Shown one piece after another: positions 54,810 through 64,000 of a stretch of DNA of 64,000 nt; position 1 is the stretch's first letter, and every line of letters begins with the position of its first letter. The notes under the pieces were generated by a model, which worked only from the letters and a program-made list of their open reading frames with translations, was not told where the DNA came from and searched no databases. This stretch comes from Phaeotremella fagi (taxonomy: Eukaryota; Basidiomycota; Tremellomycetes; Tremellales; Phaeotremellaceae), in contig BCHU01000001.1 of NCBI GenBank assembly GCA_001599715.1, positions 667,634 to 731,633 of the forward strand, written 5' to 3'. A program made the translations under genes and the position numbers.

Positions 54810-57199
54810 ATGGCTAGTCCTCTAACTGCTGGCTTCTGTCAAGATGTTTTCGCTTCAGACGATATTCCAGAAGATATCCAACCAATCCTACAAGTTTTAA
54901 GTGTAAAGAAAATTGCAGCTTCTGGTAGTGCAAGTGCAGATCGGTACAGGTAAGTAGTCAAAGTTGTTGAACATATGAACACCGATCTGATCGCATTCAA
55001 TCTCAATCTAGAGTTATATTATCTGATGGAACTTATTTCATTCAATCGATGTTAGCGACTCAACTGAATCATCTGGTCGAAGAGGATAAATTAGCTAAAA
55101 ACGTCGTTATCAAACTTACAGGATTTGTCACGAATCAAGTTCAAGGAAGGAAGTGGGTATCTAATCAGCACTTGATTGTCTTTCAAAGATGACTGACGAA
55201 AATTTTAGACTTATCATTATTCTCCAAATCGAGATTCAAGATTGGGCAGGTGACAAGATTGGTAATCCTGCGAATTTCGAACAAGCCGCTGCCAACGGTA
55301 GCGTCGCACCAGCTGCTGCCCCAGTTAAAGCAGCTCCTACAAACGGGGTCGCTAAGAACGGGAATGGTAATGGTGCCAGTGCACCTCGAGCTCCAGTTGC
55401 TCGAGGTGGTGGTAAAGCAGCCGGAACAAAGACTGACATGGGTCCCTTATATCCTATCGAGGGATTGAGTCCTTATCAGAACAAGTAGGTTACATTGTTT
55501 TAGAATGGTGTTGACGATGTTTAGATGGACTATTAAAGCTCGTGTCACTCAACGATCGGATATTAAACATTGGTCAAATCAACGTGGAGAGGGTAAATTG
55601 TTTAGTGTTACTTTGATGGATGAAACTGTGAGTGAGATGTAACAACCTGGCATTGCAGTAGCTGACGATTGAAAGGGTGAAATCCGTGCTACCGGATTTA
55701 ATGAGACTGTTGATAGCTTTTATGAAATGCTTCAAGAAGGAAAAGTGAGTCAGACTATAAGAACAAAATTATTGACCGTTCAGGTTTTCTTCATCTCCAG
55801 AGCTCGAATTGGTATCGCTAAGAAACAGTTCAGTAATGTTAACAACGAATATGAAATCACGTTCGAGAACAGTACTGAGATCGAGCCAGTGAGTCGGTTT
55901 ATCTTGCTCCCCAACACAGATCTGATTTGTTGTAGTGCGACGATGAAAGTGTTCCTCAGGTCAAGTACAATTTCAAGGGTATAGGTGATCTCGGTGAATT
56001 ACAGAAAGATGATGTTTGTGGTATGTCACGAGTCGTGTTTTGAAACAAAGCCCACTCACACTCCGTAGACGTCGTTGGTATCGTTAAAGATGTCGGCGAA
56101 GTTGGATCGATCACTTCGAAAGCGACTAGTAAACCGTTTGCTAAAAGAGATATCACACTTGTCGACCAATCCAGCCAAAGTGTCCGTCTAACACTATGGG
56201 GTAAACAGGCAGAAACGTTTGATGGTGAGGGCGAACCTGTGGTTGCATTCAAGGGAGTCAAGGTTGGAGATTTTGGTGGACGTTCTTTATCGATGTTCAG
56301 TTCTGCGACTATGAGCATCAATCCAGATATTCCAGAAGCTCACTCTCTTCGTGGATGGTACGTTAAGTTTCTACATCGAGAAGGACATGTCACTAACGAA
56401 CACCAACAGGTACGATGCGGACGGTAGAAAAGCAACATTCACCGCGTACTCCAATACAACATCAACAAGCGCTGGACCAGCAGCTGCCAAACCATCAGAG
56501 ATCAAGACAATCGGTCAAGCCAAGGAAGAACAATTGGGGATGTCAGATAAAACAGAATATTTCACTACGCAAGCTACGGTCGTTTTCGTCAAACAAGAAA
56601 CTTTCTCTTATCCTGCTTGCGCGAACCCTGATGGATGTAACAAGAAAGTCGTCGATAACGGGAACGGTTGGTTATGTGAGAAATGTGATAAAACTTGGCC
56701 TGAACCTATTCATCGGTATGTGAATAGAACTCTTTTACTGGTTTGAAATTCGTGCTGATGATTCCTTGTGATTATAGATATATCTTATCGATGAATGTTA
56801 TGGATTACGCTGGTCAATTCTGGATAACTGCTTTCAACGAAGTTGCAGAGCAGTTGATGGGTATAAGTGCGAACGAATTGATGAAATACAAGGTCAGCTT
56901 TCGGCTCATTACCAACATATAGTTAGCTGATTGATGGTTTAGGATGCTGGCGATGACGTCTCCGCACAGAAATATTTCCAAAAAGCAACAGGTCAAACGT
57001 TTACTTTCCAAATGATGGCTAAACAAGATAATTTCAATGTACGTTTCGTTTTAAAACCAACGTCTTGAGTGATTATCTTCTAACGACCTTTTTTTAGGAT
57101 CAACCAAGAGTCAGATATCAATGTCGTAGGGCTAATGTACCAGATTATCCAACAGAGAGTCAACATCTTATTCAAAAGATTAATCAATTGGGTTTCTAA
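54810..57199 (+). CDS. RFA1: Replication protein A large subunit (RPA70/Rfa1)
   Basis: Starts [14 protein letters not shown] at 54810, ends TAA 57197-57199, about nine introns, about 600 aa. Four OB folds are recognisable: the N-terminal protein-interaction fold (QVLSVKKIA to IQDWAG), a Gly/Ala/Pro linker, DBD-A starting at [23 protein letters not shown] ([31 protein letters not shown]) and DBD-C with a zinc motif CANPDGC plus CEKC. It binds single-stranded DNA in replication, recombination and checkpoint signalling. The linker (about residues 120-165) has an unusual [15 protein letters not shown] stretch. Promoter shares MCB boxes with MMS21. Confidence 0.94.
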
Positions 57200-57487
57200 G
57201 TTTTGGATAGTACATACAATTCAACCAATATATGTCTAAGAAAAATTGGTTAAAAAAGACTTTTTTTTTGGTTGAGAAATTCATCTTTTGTTTGCTGTCG
57301 TTCGCATTTGTAAATTATAAACGCTTTTTTTCCTGTTATGCATGATACCAATATGATCCAAACTGTGAAGTAATCACGAAAACTGACTGAAATGAGAGAC
57401 TGGATAAATTAAATTGTTACAATACTAGGTATAAACAAAAAGCAAGCTACAAGGTGTGGATAAATTGACATCGAAGAAGGGATAGTC
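57200..57487. other. Convergent 3' region of RFA1 and borealin
   Basis: About 290 nt, AT-rich with a run of nine T at 57263-57271. No gene supported. Confidence 0.4.
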
Positions 57488-58876
57488 TTAAGTCATAACC
57501 TGCCATTTCTCCATTTTCTCAGTTAAAGCCCTAACGACTTCCTCTTTAACCTTAACCTTAACTTTCTCCTTCTCAACCAAACTTATCCCACCTTCGTCCA
57601 TCTCTAAATCTATCCTTCCAGGACTAAGATTAAGTGGATTGAAACTTAGTGTTCTACCGTCTGATAATTCAATGTTTGAGAGTTTGATTTCGTCGGGGTT
57701 GGTAACACCGTTGGTGTGAGTGATACCATTACCATTCCCACTACCGCCGGCTGCTAAAGATTGTCTGAACATCAGAGAAGGAGCTCGTTTCTTTCGCGAA
57801 GGTTGGGAATGGTTTTTGATCAGTTCCGTCGCTTTCGGTAGTAATTCCCTCTCCATGGCTTCGGGATCTGGTAGATCGTAATCACTATCTTCATCTTCTT
57901 TATCGGTGTCGTTGTTATGAGCCGGCAGTTTGGATTTAGATGGATTTGGACTAGAATCGTCATCGTGATCGTAGGGGTTCGCTAGTGGACTCCCGTTTGT
58001 TGAGAGTAGGGATTCGTTACGACGTGGTTGACGTGGGAAGGTTGGGGTTGGGGGTAGTAATGGATTAAAGACGTGGTTTTGGGGGAGGGTCTGGAAGTGG
58101 ATTTTAGGGATTGGTTGAAAATTGGTGGTTAAAGTAAGACTCACACTTTTACTCGTGCTTGCAGGATACTCTGTTGAAGATACTTTTCCACGTTTGGTAG
58201 TCGTTTTCTTTTCCTTCGCTTTTTTAGCTTTGGGTGCGGTTTCGCGTTTAGCTAAAACATGTCTCGTCAATACCACCCTCAATCCAATACGACGGTACGC
58301 ACCATTCTTAGATATCCTAGTAGGAGAAGATTCCAACGTCGTCGCAGTATTACGTTTCCTATCCAACCCAAATCAGTCTAACCATCATCACCACCAAAAA
58401 AAAGAACAAGAACGCACCGTTTCCCAGCATGAATCTCAATTTCCCTAGTCCGAGCTTCAGTCTCCGCTTCAGCTCTAGCTTCCCGTTCTTGGATCCTATC
58501 TTTCGCAACACGCTGTAACGTCCCGAACCAATTTCCACCCCATTTATCACTTAGTTCTGATAGTTTCATTGAACGGAGTTCACGTGGGATCCTTAGGATC
58601 TCGGTTTCTTGACGTAACATGAATGAGGAGAGGGTGGCTGCTAGTGCTGATCTGAAGGCTCTTGTTTTGTCCGTCACTGGCGGTGGATTGGGTTAATATG
58701 GTGGGTCTGTTTGAATGGGTGGAAGATTCGACTTTTGACTTACCTTCAAGATCAAAGTTTTCTAGTAAACTCTCTTTCTCTTCTTTAGTGTAGATTGAGG
58801 TTGGGGTTGATTTGGATTTAGAGGGTGAAGGGGTGGACATCATCACTGGTCTTCTTGATTTTGAAGTTGTAGCCAT
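57488..58876 (-). CDS. Borealin/Nbl1-like chromosomal passenger complex subunit
   Basis: Start ATG 58876, stop TAA 57488-57490, four exons or so. The N-terminus holds the borealin helix EEKESLLENFDLEVTDKTRAF, continued by LMLRQETEI-type sequence and LRIPRELRSMKLSELSDKWGG, which is the part that bundles with INCENP and survivin. A basic middle (KKAKEKKTTTKRGK) and a disordered, phospho-site-rich region follow, then a C-terminal segment with LSNIELSDGRTLSFNPLNLSP. It targets Aurora B to centromeres. It is longer (about 400 aa) than the small yeast Nbl1, like animal borealin. The promoter has an ACGCGT box. Confidence 0.86.
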
Positions 58877-59019
58877 TGTTGTTTCGATGTTTATGTTGAT
58901 TTTTATCTGATGTTTGTTATTGATATTTATTTAAATTGGTGGTAGACGGTAGGTTGATTGTTGTTTTGACACAAAGATCAGGCGCGAATGGAATGATTAC
59001 GTAATTTGTGTCGACCATC

Positions 59020-59030
59020 ACACGCGTGTG
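59020..59030. promoter_or_regulatory. MluI cell-cycle box upstream of borealin
   Basis: ACACGCGTGTG, a palindrome around ACGCGT at 59022-59027, about 145 nt upstream of the borealin start. A GGCGCGAA E2F/MBF-like word lies at 58981-58988. Both fit cell-cycle control of a mitotic gene. Confidence 0.55.
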
Positions 59031-59187
59031 ATTTTGGCAGAGTACCATACATCGTATGTAGAATTACAGACAACGAATGACTACACGTCTGATCTACAAG
59101 CTAAAAATTACTCTAACCATCCATACCCTCCTCCTTCCAATCTCCACTGACCCCTTCCAGAACATGTTATATCCCCTAAACCCAATC

Positions 59188-60166
59188 TCAAGCATTCCCA
59201 CCAGGCCCCCCAATATGTTGACGAATTATATTCTTGATATCCACAGTCAATCTAGCGTTTTCCATCTGTAAAACCCTAATCTGAGCATTACATTCATCAA
59301 GTTGACGTTGAACCTCTTCAGAATATCTAGGTTCGAATTCGGACCTCGATGAATGGCTGATATCGAAATACATCTCTGATACCGATTGACCGTGGCGTTT
59401 AGGGGAATCGTTGATGTTCCTTCTTTCATTTCTTTTGGAATGTCGTCGTGGACTTTTGGGTTTTGGTGAAGGTGTCTGTGTTTGGATTTTTGGTAGAGTT
59501 GTTATATGGTGTTCTTTTTGGATGGGTGACAAAGGCGAGGCAGTGGGGAGAGATCGATTTCGGGTTGTTGAGAACCAGATTTTATGATCTTCTTCAGAGT
59601 GATTTTCGGGATTTTGGATTTCCATGTCGTTATCCATTCGAGGAATGTTATGTTGTTGATCACCTCCACTGATGGAGGCCCAGAACCGATGCAACTTGTT
59701 GTTTAACATTGAAAACCATCCACAGATAACCGTCCAGATGACTAGTATGGAAAAAGGTGATGATAGTTTTGAGTGACGATCGAATTCTGATGGGGGTGAA
59801 GGAGGTTGTGGGAGGTATTTTGGAGTTGGGAAATCACCTTGGAAAGTTCCGTAGGAGAAACCATCAGAGTGGAGCTCAGGAGACGATTCTGTCTGAAAGT
59901 CAGTTGGAATGTCTATCACGCTCGAAGATGGATTTTACTTACGATAGAGGGTTGGAGACGAGGAATTGGATGCTTGAGATACAATTGTGAGATCCATTTC
60001 GAGATATGTTTGTTGAGAATGATAGGCTGGAATGTGAATTTACGTTGAGAACATAGAGGTCAAGAGTGGACTTGTCGGTTGACGAGGTTACCGATGATTC
60101 ACTAGTCAAGGGAGTGCCACTGGAGTATAATGCCGACAACGCCGACTTCTCATTGTTATCGTTCAT
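59188..60166 (-). CDS. Small membrane protein with C-terminal coiled coil
   Basis: Start MNDNNEKSALSAL at 60166, stop at 59188. Joining phase-0 introns gives LYVLN, a 30-nt exon (HPIPRLQPSI) and TESSPELHSDG; the small exon is my reading and could be wrong. A membrane-like helix ILVIWTVICGWFSML follows a Pro-rich stretch, then a Ser/Pro-rich region with SPRRHSKRNERRN, and a C-terminal leucine-rich coiled coil (EVQRQLDECNAQIRVLQMEN). About 290 aa; no family recognised. The pattern suggests an organelle-anchored tether or scaffold (inference). Confidence 0.65.
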
Positions 60167-60360
60167 CTACCTCCTCCTCACTCTTAACCTTGACCTTCAA
60201 CTTTATTGACTTGAATTTAATCATCAAGGATTGATTATTCATTATCTAAATCTTCACATAGGGGAGACTAATTCGGAATCGACAATATCGACTCAATTCT
60301 CCAACTGGAACCAATACTACTTCTTTACCACAACCTAAACCTAAGTAATACATCTTCAAA

Positions 60361-61856
60361 ATGGGTGGCGGAGATCTTAACATGTAAGTCGAAATGTCAA
60401 AAGCAGTTTAAAGAAATAAACACTGACCACTCATCGTCAAACAGGAAAAAGTCGTGGCACCCAGTCCTCCTGGTCAATCAGGAGCGAGTATGGAAAGTCG
60501 AAAAGGAAGCCGTAAGTAGATCAATCATTTGAATCATCAAAAACCTAGAACTGACCCATCTAATCTTCCAGAACGAGGAAAAGAAGAAATTAGCTCAATT
60601 GAGAAAAGAACAAGAGGAAGAACGGCAATTGGCAGAACTTCAACGAATGCAGGAACAGGCAACTGGACGGAAACGTGTCGAAAAACTTGATTGGATGTAT
60701 GCTGCCCCGTCTCAAGGTGATTCTGGTGCTATGGGTGGTGCGAGGATGGGTGAGAAGGAAATGGAAGATTATTTGTTGGGTAAGAAAAGGGTTGATGAGG
60801 TTTTAGGAGCTGGTGAAAAGAATGTACGTCAGCTGGTTTTTTTGGAGTTTAAACAAGCTGACATTCGATTAGATCGGTGCTATGCACAAAGAATTCATCG
60901 CTGTTCAAAACGCCAACACTGCTCGTGACACCGCTGCTAAGATCAGAGAAGATCCTTTATTGGCTATTAAACGACAGGAGCAGGCCGCTTTACAGGCTTT
61001 GATGAATCGACCTGATATAAGGAAACAAATAAAACAGGCTCAGAAGGAGAAGGCTGAATCGAAAGAGGATAAAAAGGCTAGAAAGAGATTAGAAAAGGAG
61101 GTAAGTTGTAACTCTTCATTGCTGTTCGTACAACTTTCTAACTGGCTCTAGGAACGTAAACGTGCTCGTCATGAGAGTAGACATTCTCGACACTCTCATT
61201 CTTACCGAGATTCCAGATCACCAAGGTCGTATACCGATGATGAAGATGATTATCGACGCCCACGACGTGATTCGCTTGATTCTAGAAGAGAATCTAAACA
61301 TTACAGAGATAGGTCTAGATCATCTTCACCTCGACGGGATAGAGATTCAAGGGATTCGAGAGAGTCAAGACGGCGGGAAGAATCACCGAGGAGGTATAGA
61401 GAACCGAGTCCTAGAAGAAGGGATGATAGGGATGAAAGAAGATCAGAAAGGGAAAGAGAGAGAGACGACAGAATCCCCCCACCGAGGAATTACGATAAAC
61501 CCCATTCAACACAAATAAACACCCACCCTTCAAGACCATCAGCGATGGATTTAGCCGAAAGACCCAAATCAAATTCAGTTCGACCACCAACTGCAACAAA
61601 CAACTTGGACGAAGCCAGGGCAGCGAGATTAGCGGCGATGACGTCAAGTGCTAATCAACTTTACGAGGAGAGGACGAAAACACTTGCATCTCGAGCTGAA
61701 GAGGATCGACTACAACTTGAAAAAGAAAATCGGGCTAGGGAGAAGTATAAGGAGGTTGATGGCCGGGGGGCGTTTATTAAGGAGATTGGGGGGTCGATGG
61801 GGTTGAGTGAGAGTTTGTCGAGGAGAGCGGGGAAGGGGTTGATTCGTGATATTTAG
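60361..61856 (+). CDS. CWC25: Pre-mRNA splicing factor Cwc25
   Basis: Starts [14 protein letters not shown] at 60361, the Cwc25 N-terminus, followed by the CIR_N motif [20 protein letters not shown]. Next come [15 protein letters not shown] and [14 protein letters not shown], both diagnostic, then an Arg/Ser/Asp-rich RS-like region (about residues 230-340) and a C-terminal helix ending AGKGLIRDI, stop TAG 61854-61856. Five exons. Cwc25 joins the spliceosome at the first transesterification step after Prp2 action. The RS-rich domain, longer than in budding yeast, is typical of intron-rich fungi. Confidence 0.93.
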
Positions 61857-61928
61857 GTTGGGGATTGTATCGATACCGTTTAGGACGTGATTTTTGTTGT
61901 ATTTCGTCGAGTGGTCGAAGGTGTGAGT

Positions 61929-62351
61929 TTACCAGAACTTGACGTCAAGTCCACAAACGTCATTAAAATGCTGGACGATAGCATCCATCATTTCATGAGC
62001 GGATCTCTTCTCGGAAATGTTCGTCAAATATCTCCCAACAGCCGTTGTAATAGCCAACTGAGCTTCTCTTTCCTTCTGAGACCAGTTTCTCCAATGAGTC
62101 ATTTCTTCTGGCGATAGATCTCGATCGAAGATAACGGATCTACCTTGTGGAGGAGAGTCACCGGCCCTCTCGTTCTCCCCGTAAATACCTCTCCCGAGAC
62201 GATTGGTGAAACGATATGGTTCTGTTTCGATCCCTATGATGATTTGTAAGAAATGTCGGTGTAGCGCATAAGATCTGAAGCAGTCTAACCAATATTTTTC
62301 TTCATTGCGACGGAGAAGTGGAACACTTGGAAAATTCATTTCGTCGTTCAT
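61929..62351 (-). mobile_element. Ty1/copia-type Gag-like fragment (140 aa)
   Basis: An open frame from ATG 62351 to stop 61929. It resembles the N-terminal Gag region of Ty1/copia elements: LLRRNEEKYWLDCFRSYALH, then W-x-x-W (HWRNW) before AQLAITTAVGRYL and SAHEMMDAIVQHF, the usual 'W..W...A...I......sA.e.w..l..f' layout. No protease, integrase or reverse transcriptase and no long terminal repeats are seen nearby, so it is a remnant or a domesticated gene. It lies tail-to-tail with Cwc25, only about 70 nt apart. Confidence 0.55.
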
Positions 62352-62806
62352 TTTGTTTCTAACTTTGCGTTGTAATCAAGAAAAGATGGAGATGGAGAGA
62401 TGGATTAATATCGATTAATTTCTTTTTATCTCTGTTCTGTATATACAAGACTTTCCTTGGACTTCACATCAAAAGCCACACGGTACCTTATGGAACACTA
62501 CCTACCTCCTTTTTACCTCACCATCACCATCAGTCTCTCAAGCTTACTTACCATCATGACCTCATTCAGACGTGGTAACCAAGATACTCCCCACAGGCTT
62601 ATTGTAGAATACAATACACTCTCCATCCTTTCAGTTCTCCAGGTTGAGTCAAGAGGTTGTGTGGCACTTTTTTCCATTCATCGACACTCGCCACGAAGCG
62701 GACTTCCAACTTTTCCTTTCTCTATTGTCAATTTATTCATAAAACTGAGAAAGTGTTGAGAGAAATAAGTTTTACTTTCACTCTCGTTTCCCATCCAACC
62801 TGAAAA
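62352..62806. other. Intergenic between Gag-like frame and last gene
   Basis: About 455 nt of divergent promoter-type sequence. I looked for LTR-like ends (TG...CA with a tRNA primer site) and saw none convincing. Confidence 0.4.
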
Positions 62807-63880
62807 ATGGCTGAAGAACAACAAGACGAGATTCTTGCCCTTCTCGACGAATTCACAAGAACGCCTACAAGAACAGAACGTACCACCAAACTAGCGGAGA
62901 TTGTGTCTATTGTCAGCGAACAAGGATACAACCTATCATTAAATGCAAGTCAAGCTATAAAAAGTTACAAAGAGAATGTGGATGTTTTCACCGATATTAT
63001 TCAAACTTGTAATTGGTGGTTATCAGGGATGATGGAAAATAGGTATAAACCAGACTGGTTGAAGAAATATCCTGATCTTGTGAGTCCTGTAAAAGGGTTT
63101 CTCAGATCTCTACATCAGTGTTCTATCTCAAACGACTTTTCTGATCTCAACGAGCAAATTGCTGTCAGCGAGCAAGGAACTATGATTGAGATCCATCAGC
63201 TTTCTTGTCAGGCCTTGAGTGGATTACTTGAGGATGGCTCTGTTTTTAATTCCGTCAACGTGAGTATAGTTTTTTGAAGTCAAAATTCAAATAAAAACGC
63301 ATCAACAGCAAGAACTGATTATGTACTTTCGGTCAAGGGCTACGATCCGGCTGCTACCACCAAATTTATCGCGACTTTGTTTTCCATGGTCCAACTACCT
63401 GAAGATGATGGAGTTGCTGCTACAACAAGAAAACAACTCATTGAATCGTATGTGCTTAAAAGGCAGGAAAATCCGGATCTCAGAGGTCCATTTATTTCTC
63501 GGTTTCGCAAATACAATGATATTCTACATGGCTTCCTGACAGTCTTTCAATATCAATGTCTTCCACCAAATAATTTAAGTGGTGAGTCACCGAAGAACAT
63601 ATTTTTTGGTATCAAATCCGTCTTCCAGTGTGAACCTCGTTCTACTTTGGATCATGAATCGGTGAAAGAGTTCTTCTCAGGTTATGAATCAGACAGGGGA
63701 TATGATAGAGGAGTAGTAAAGAAATTGTGGGAATCCCTGTATAGCTTGAGTCGAGAAATCAATCCAACTCTTGAGGACCCACTAGTCATCAGAAATAATT
63801 CTGGGGAGGAAATTCTTGTCGATGATTTGGATGTGGAGATGGGAGAAGATAATTTTGATCAGGAGGACTTTGAAGAGTAA
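62807..63880 (+). CDS. Uncharacterised protein, two exons (342 aa)
   Basis: Exon one 62807-63263 and exon two 63309-63880 join in phase 1 over a 45-nt intron (GTATAG donor, CAACAG acceptor), giving VNVTRTDYVLSVKGYDP across the junction. The more obvious GTGAGT donor at 63260 would shift the frame to an early stop. The protein is alpha-helical and acidic, ending in a run of Asp/Glu. No family recognised. Like the 48-52 kb genes it may be lineage-specific. It ends 120 nt before the window edge. Confidence 0.62.
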
Positions 63881-64000
63881 TGAGTTTGGTTAGTTTTGTA
63901 TTTTGATTGTATGTACTGCATAATTTCAATTCAGTGGCGGTACGGTACAATTTGTGAGAAGAGAAGACGCATACCTACAGTACTGCAAGTCTTTCCTTTG

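Noticed and set aside
61857..62806. Long terminal repeats or pol domains around the Gag-like frame
   Set aside because: No direct repeats with TG/CA ends and no integrase or reverse-transcriptase-like frames found on either strand.
1..64000. tRNA, rRNA or riboswitch genes
   Set aside because: I looked by eye for B-box-like GGTTCGAANCC words with matching acceptor stems and for conserved rRNA blocks and found none convincing; a tRNAscan-SE/Infernal run would settle this.

Overview
The window is nuclear DNA of a basidiomycete fungus, most likely a tremellomycete (Cryptococcus/Kwoniella type). The evidence is the gene style: compact genes on both strands, many introns of roughly 35-90 nt with GTRAGT donors and CTRAY-like branch points, exons down to 4-30 nt, and core eukaryotic orthologues. 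The genus is inferred from gene architecture, not from a search. I saw no operons, CRISPR arrays, rRNA or clear tRNA genes. Exon boundaries were built by hand from splice signals and reading-frame continuity, so individual junctions may be off.

0-8.1 kb is a likely sugar-utilisation cluster. An intracellular GH3 glycosidase (-) and an MFS sugar transporter (+) are divergent across a 690-bp promoter with CGG palindromes and Mig1/CreA-like sites, followed by a Zn2Cys6 regulator (-). 8.2-11.3 kb holds an unusual cullin N-terminus-only protein, an unknown protein facing away from it, and the LYR assembly factor Mzm1. 11.6-15.0 kb carries a secreted DOMON/cytochrome b561 protein and an SDR oxidoreductase, convergent. 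15.4-19.2 kb is a large disordered coiled-coil protein.

20-33 kb is mostly housekeeping: a dynamin-family GTPase, eIF3k, dynactin p150Glued, Rrp8 rRNA methyltransferase and SF3A2. 32.6-40.0 kb has two tandem cysteine-rich (CYSTM-like) microproteins, a Spo71/Mug56-like double-PH protein, exosome subunit Rrp40, and a hydrophilin-like protein made of a duplicated exon cassette. A 1.9-kb gene-poor stretch follows.

41.9-48.2 kb carries a divergent pair (beta-lactamase-fold serine hydrolase and cupin) and an Nvj2/TEX2-type SMP lipid-transfer protein. 48.5-53.2 kb is an accessory island of unknown, mostly single-exon proteins of about 200 aa, including two paralogues with a possible histone-fold-like core, and a small membrane protein. 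53.4-61.9 kb returns to core genes: Mms21/Nse2 head-to-head with RPA1 (Rfa1), borealin, a small membrane/coiled-coil protein and splicing factor Cwc25. Promoters of Rfa1/Mms21 and borealin carry MluI cell-cycle boxes. The right edge has a Gag-like retroelement remnant and another unknown protein.
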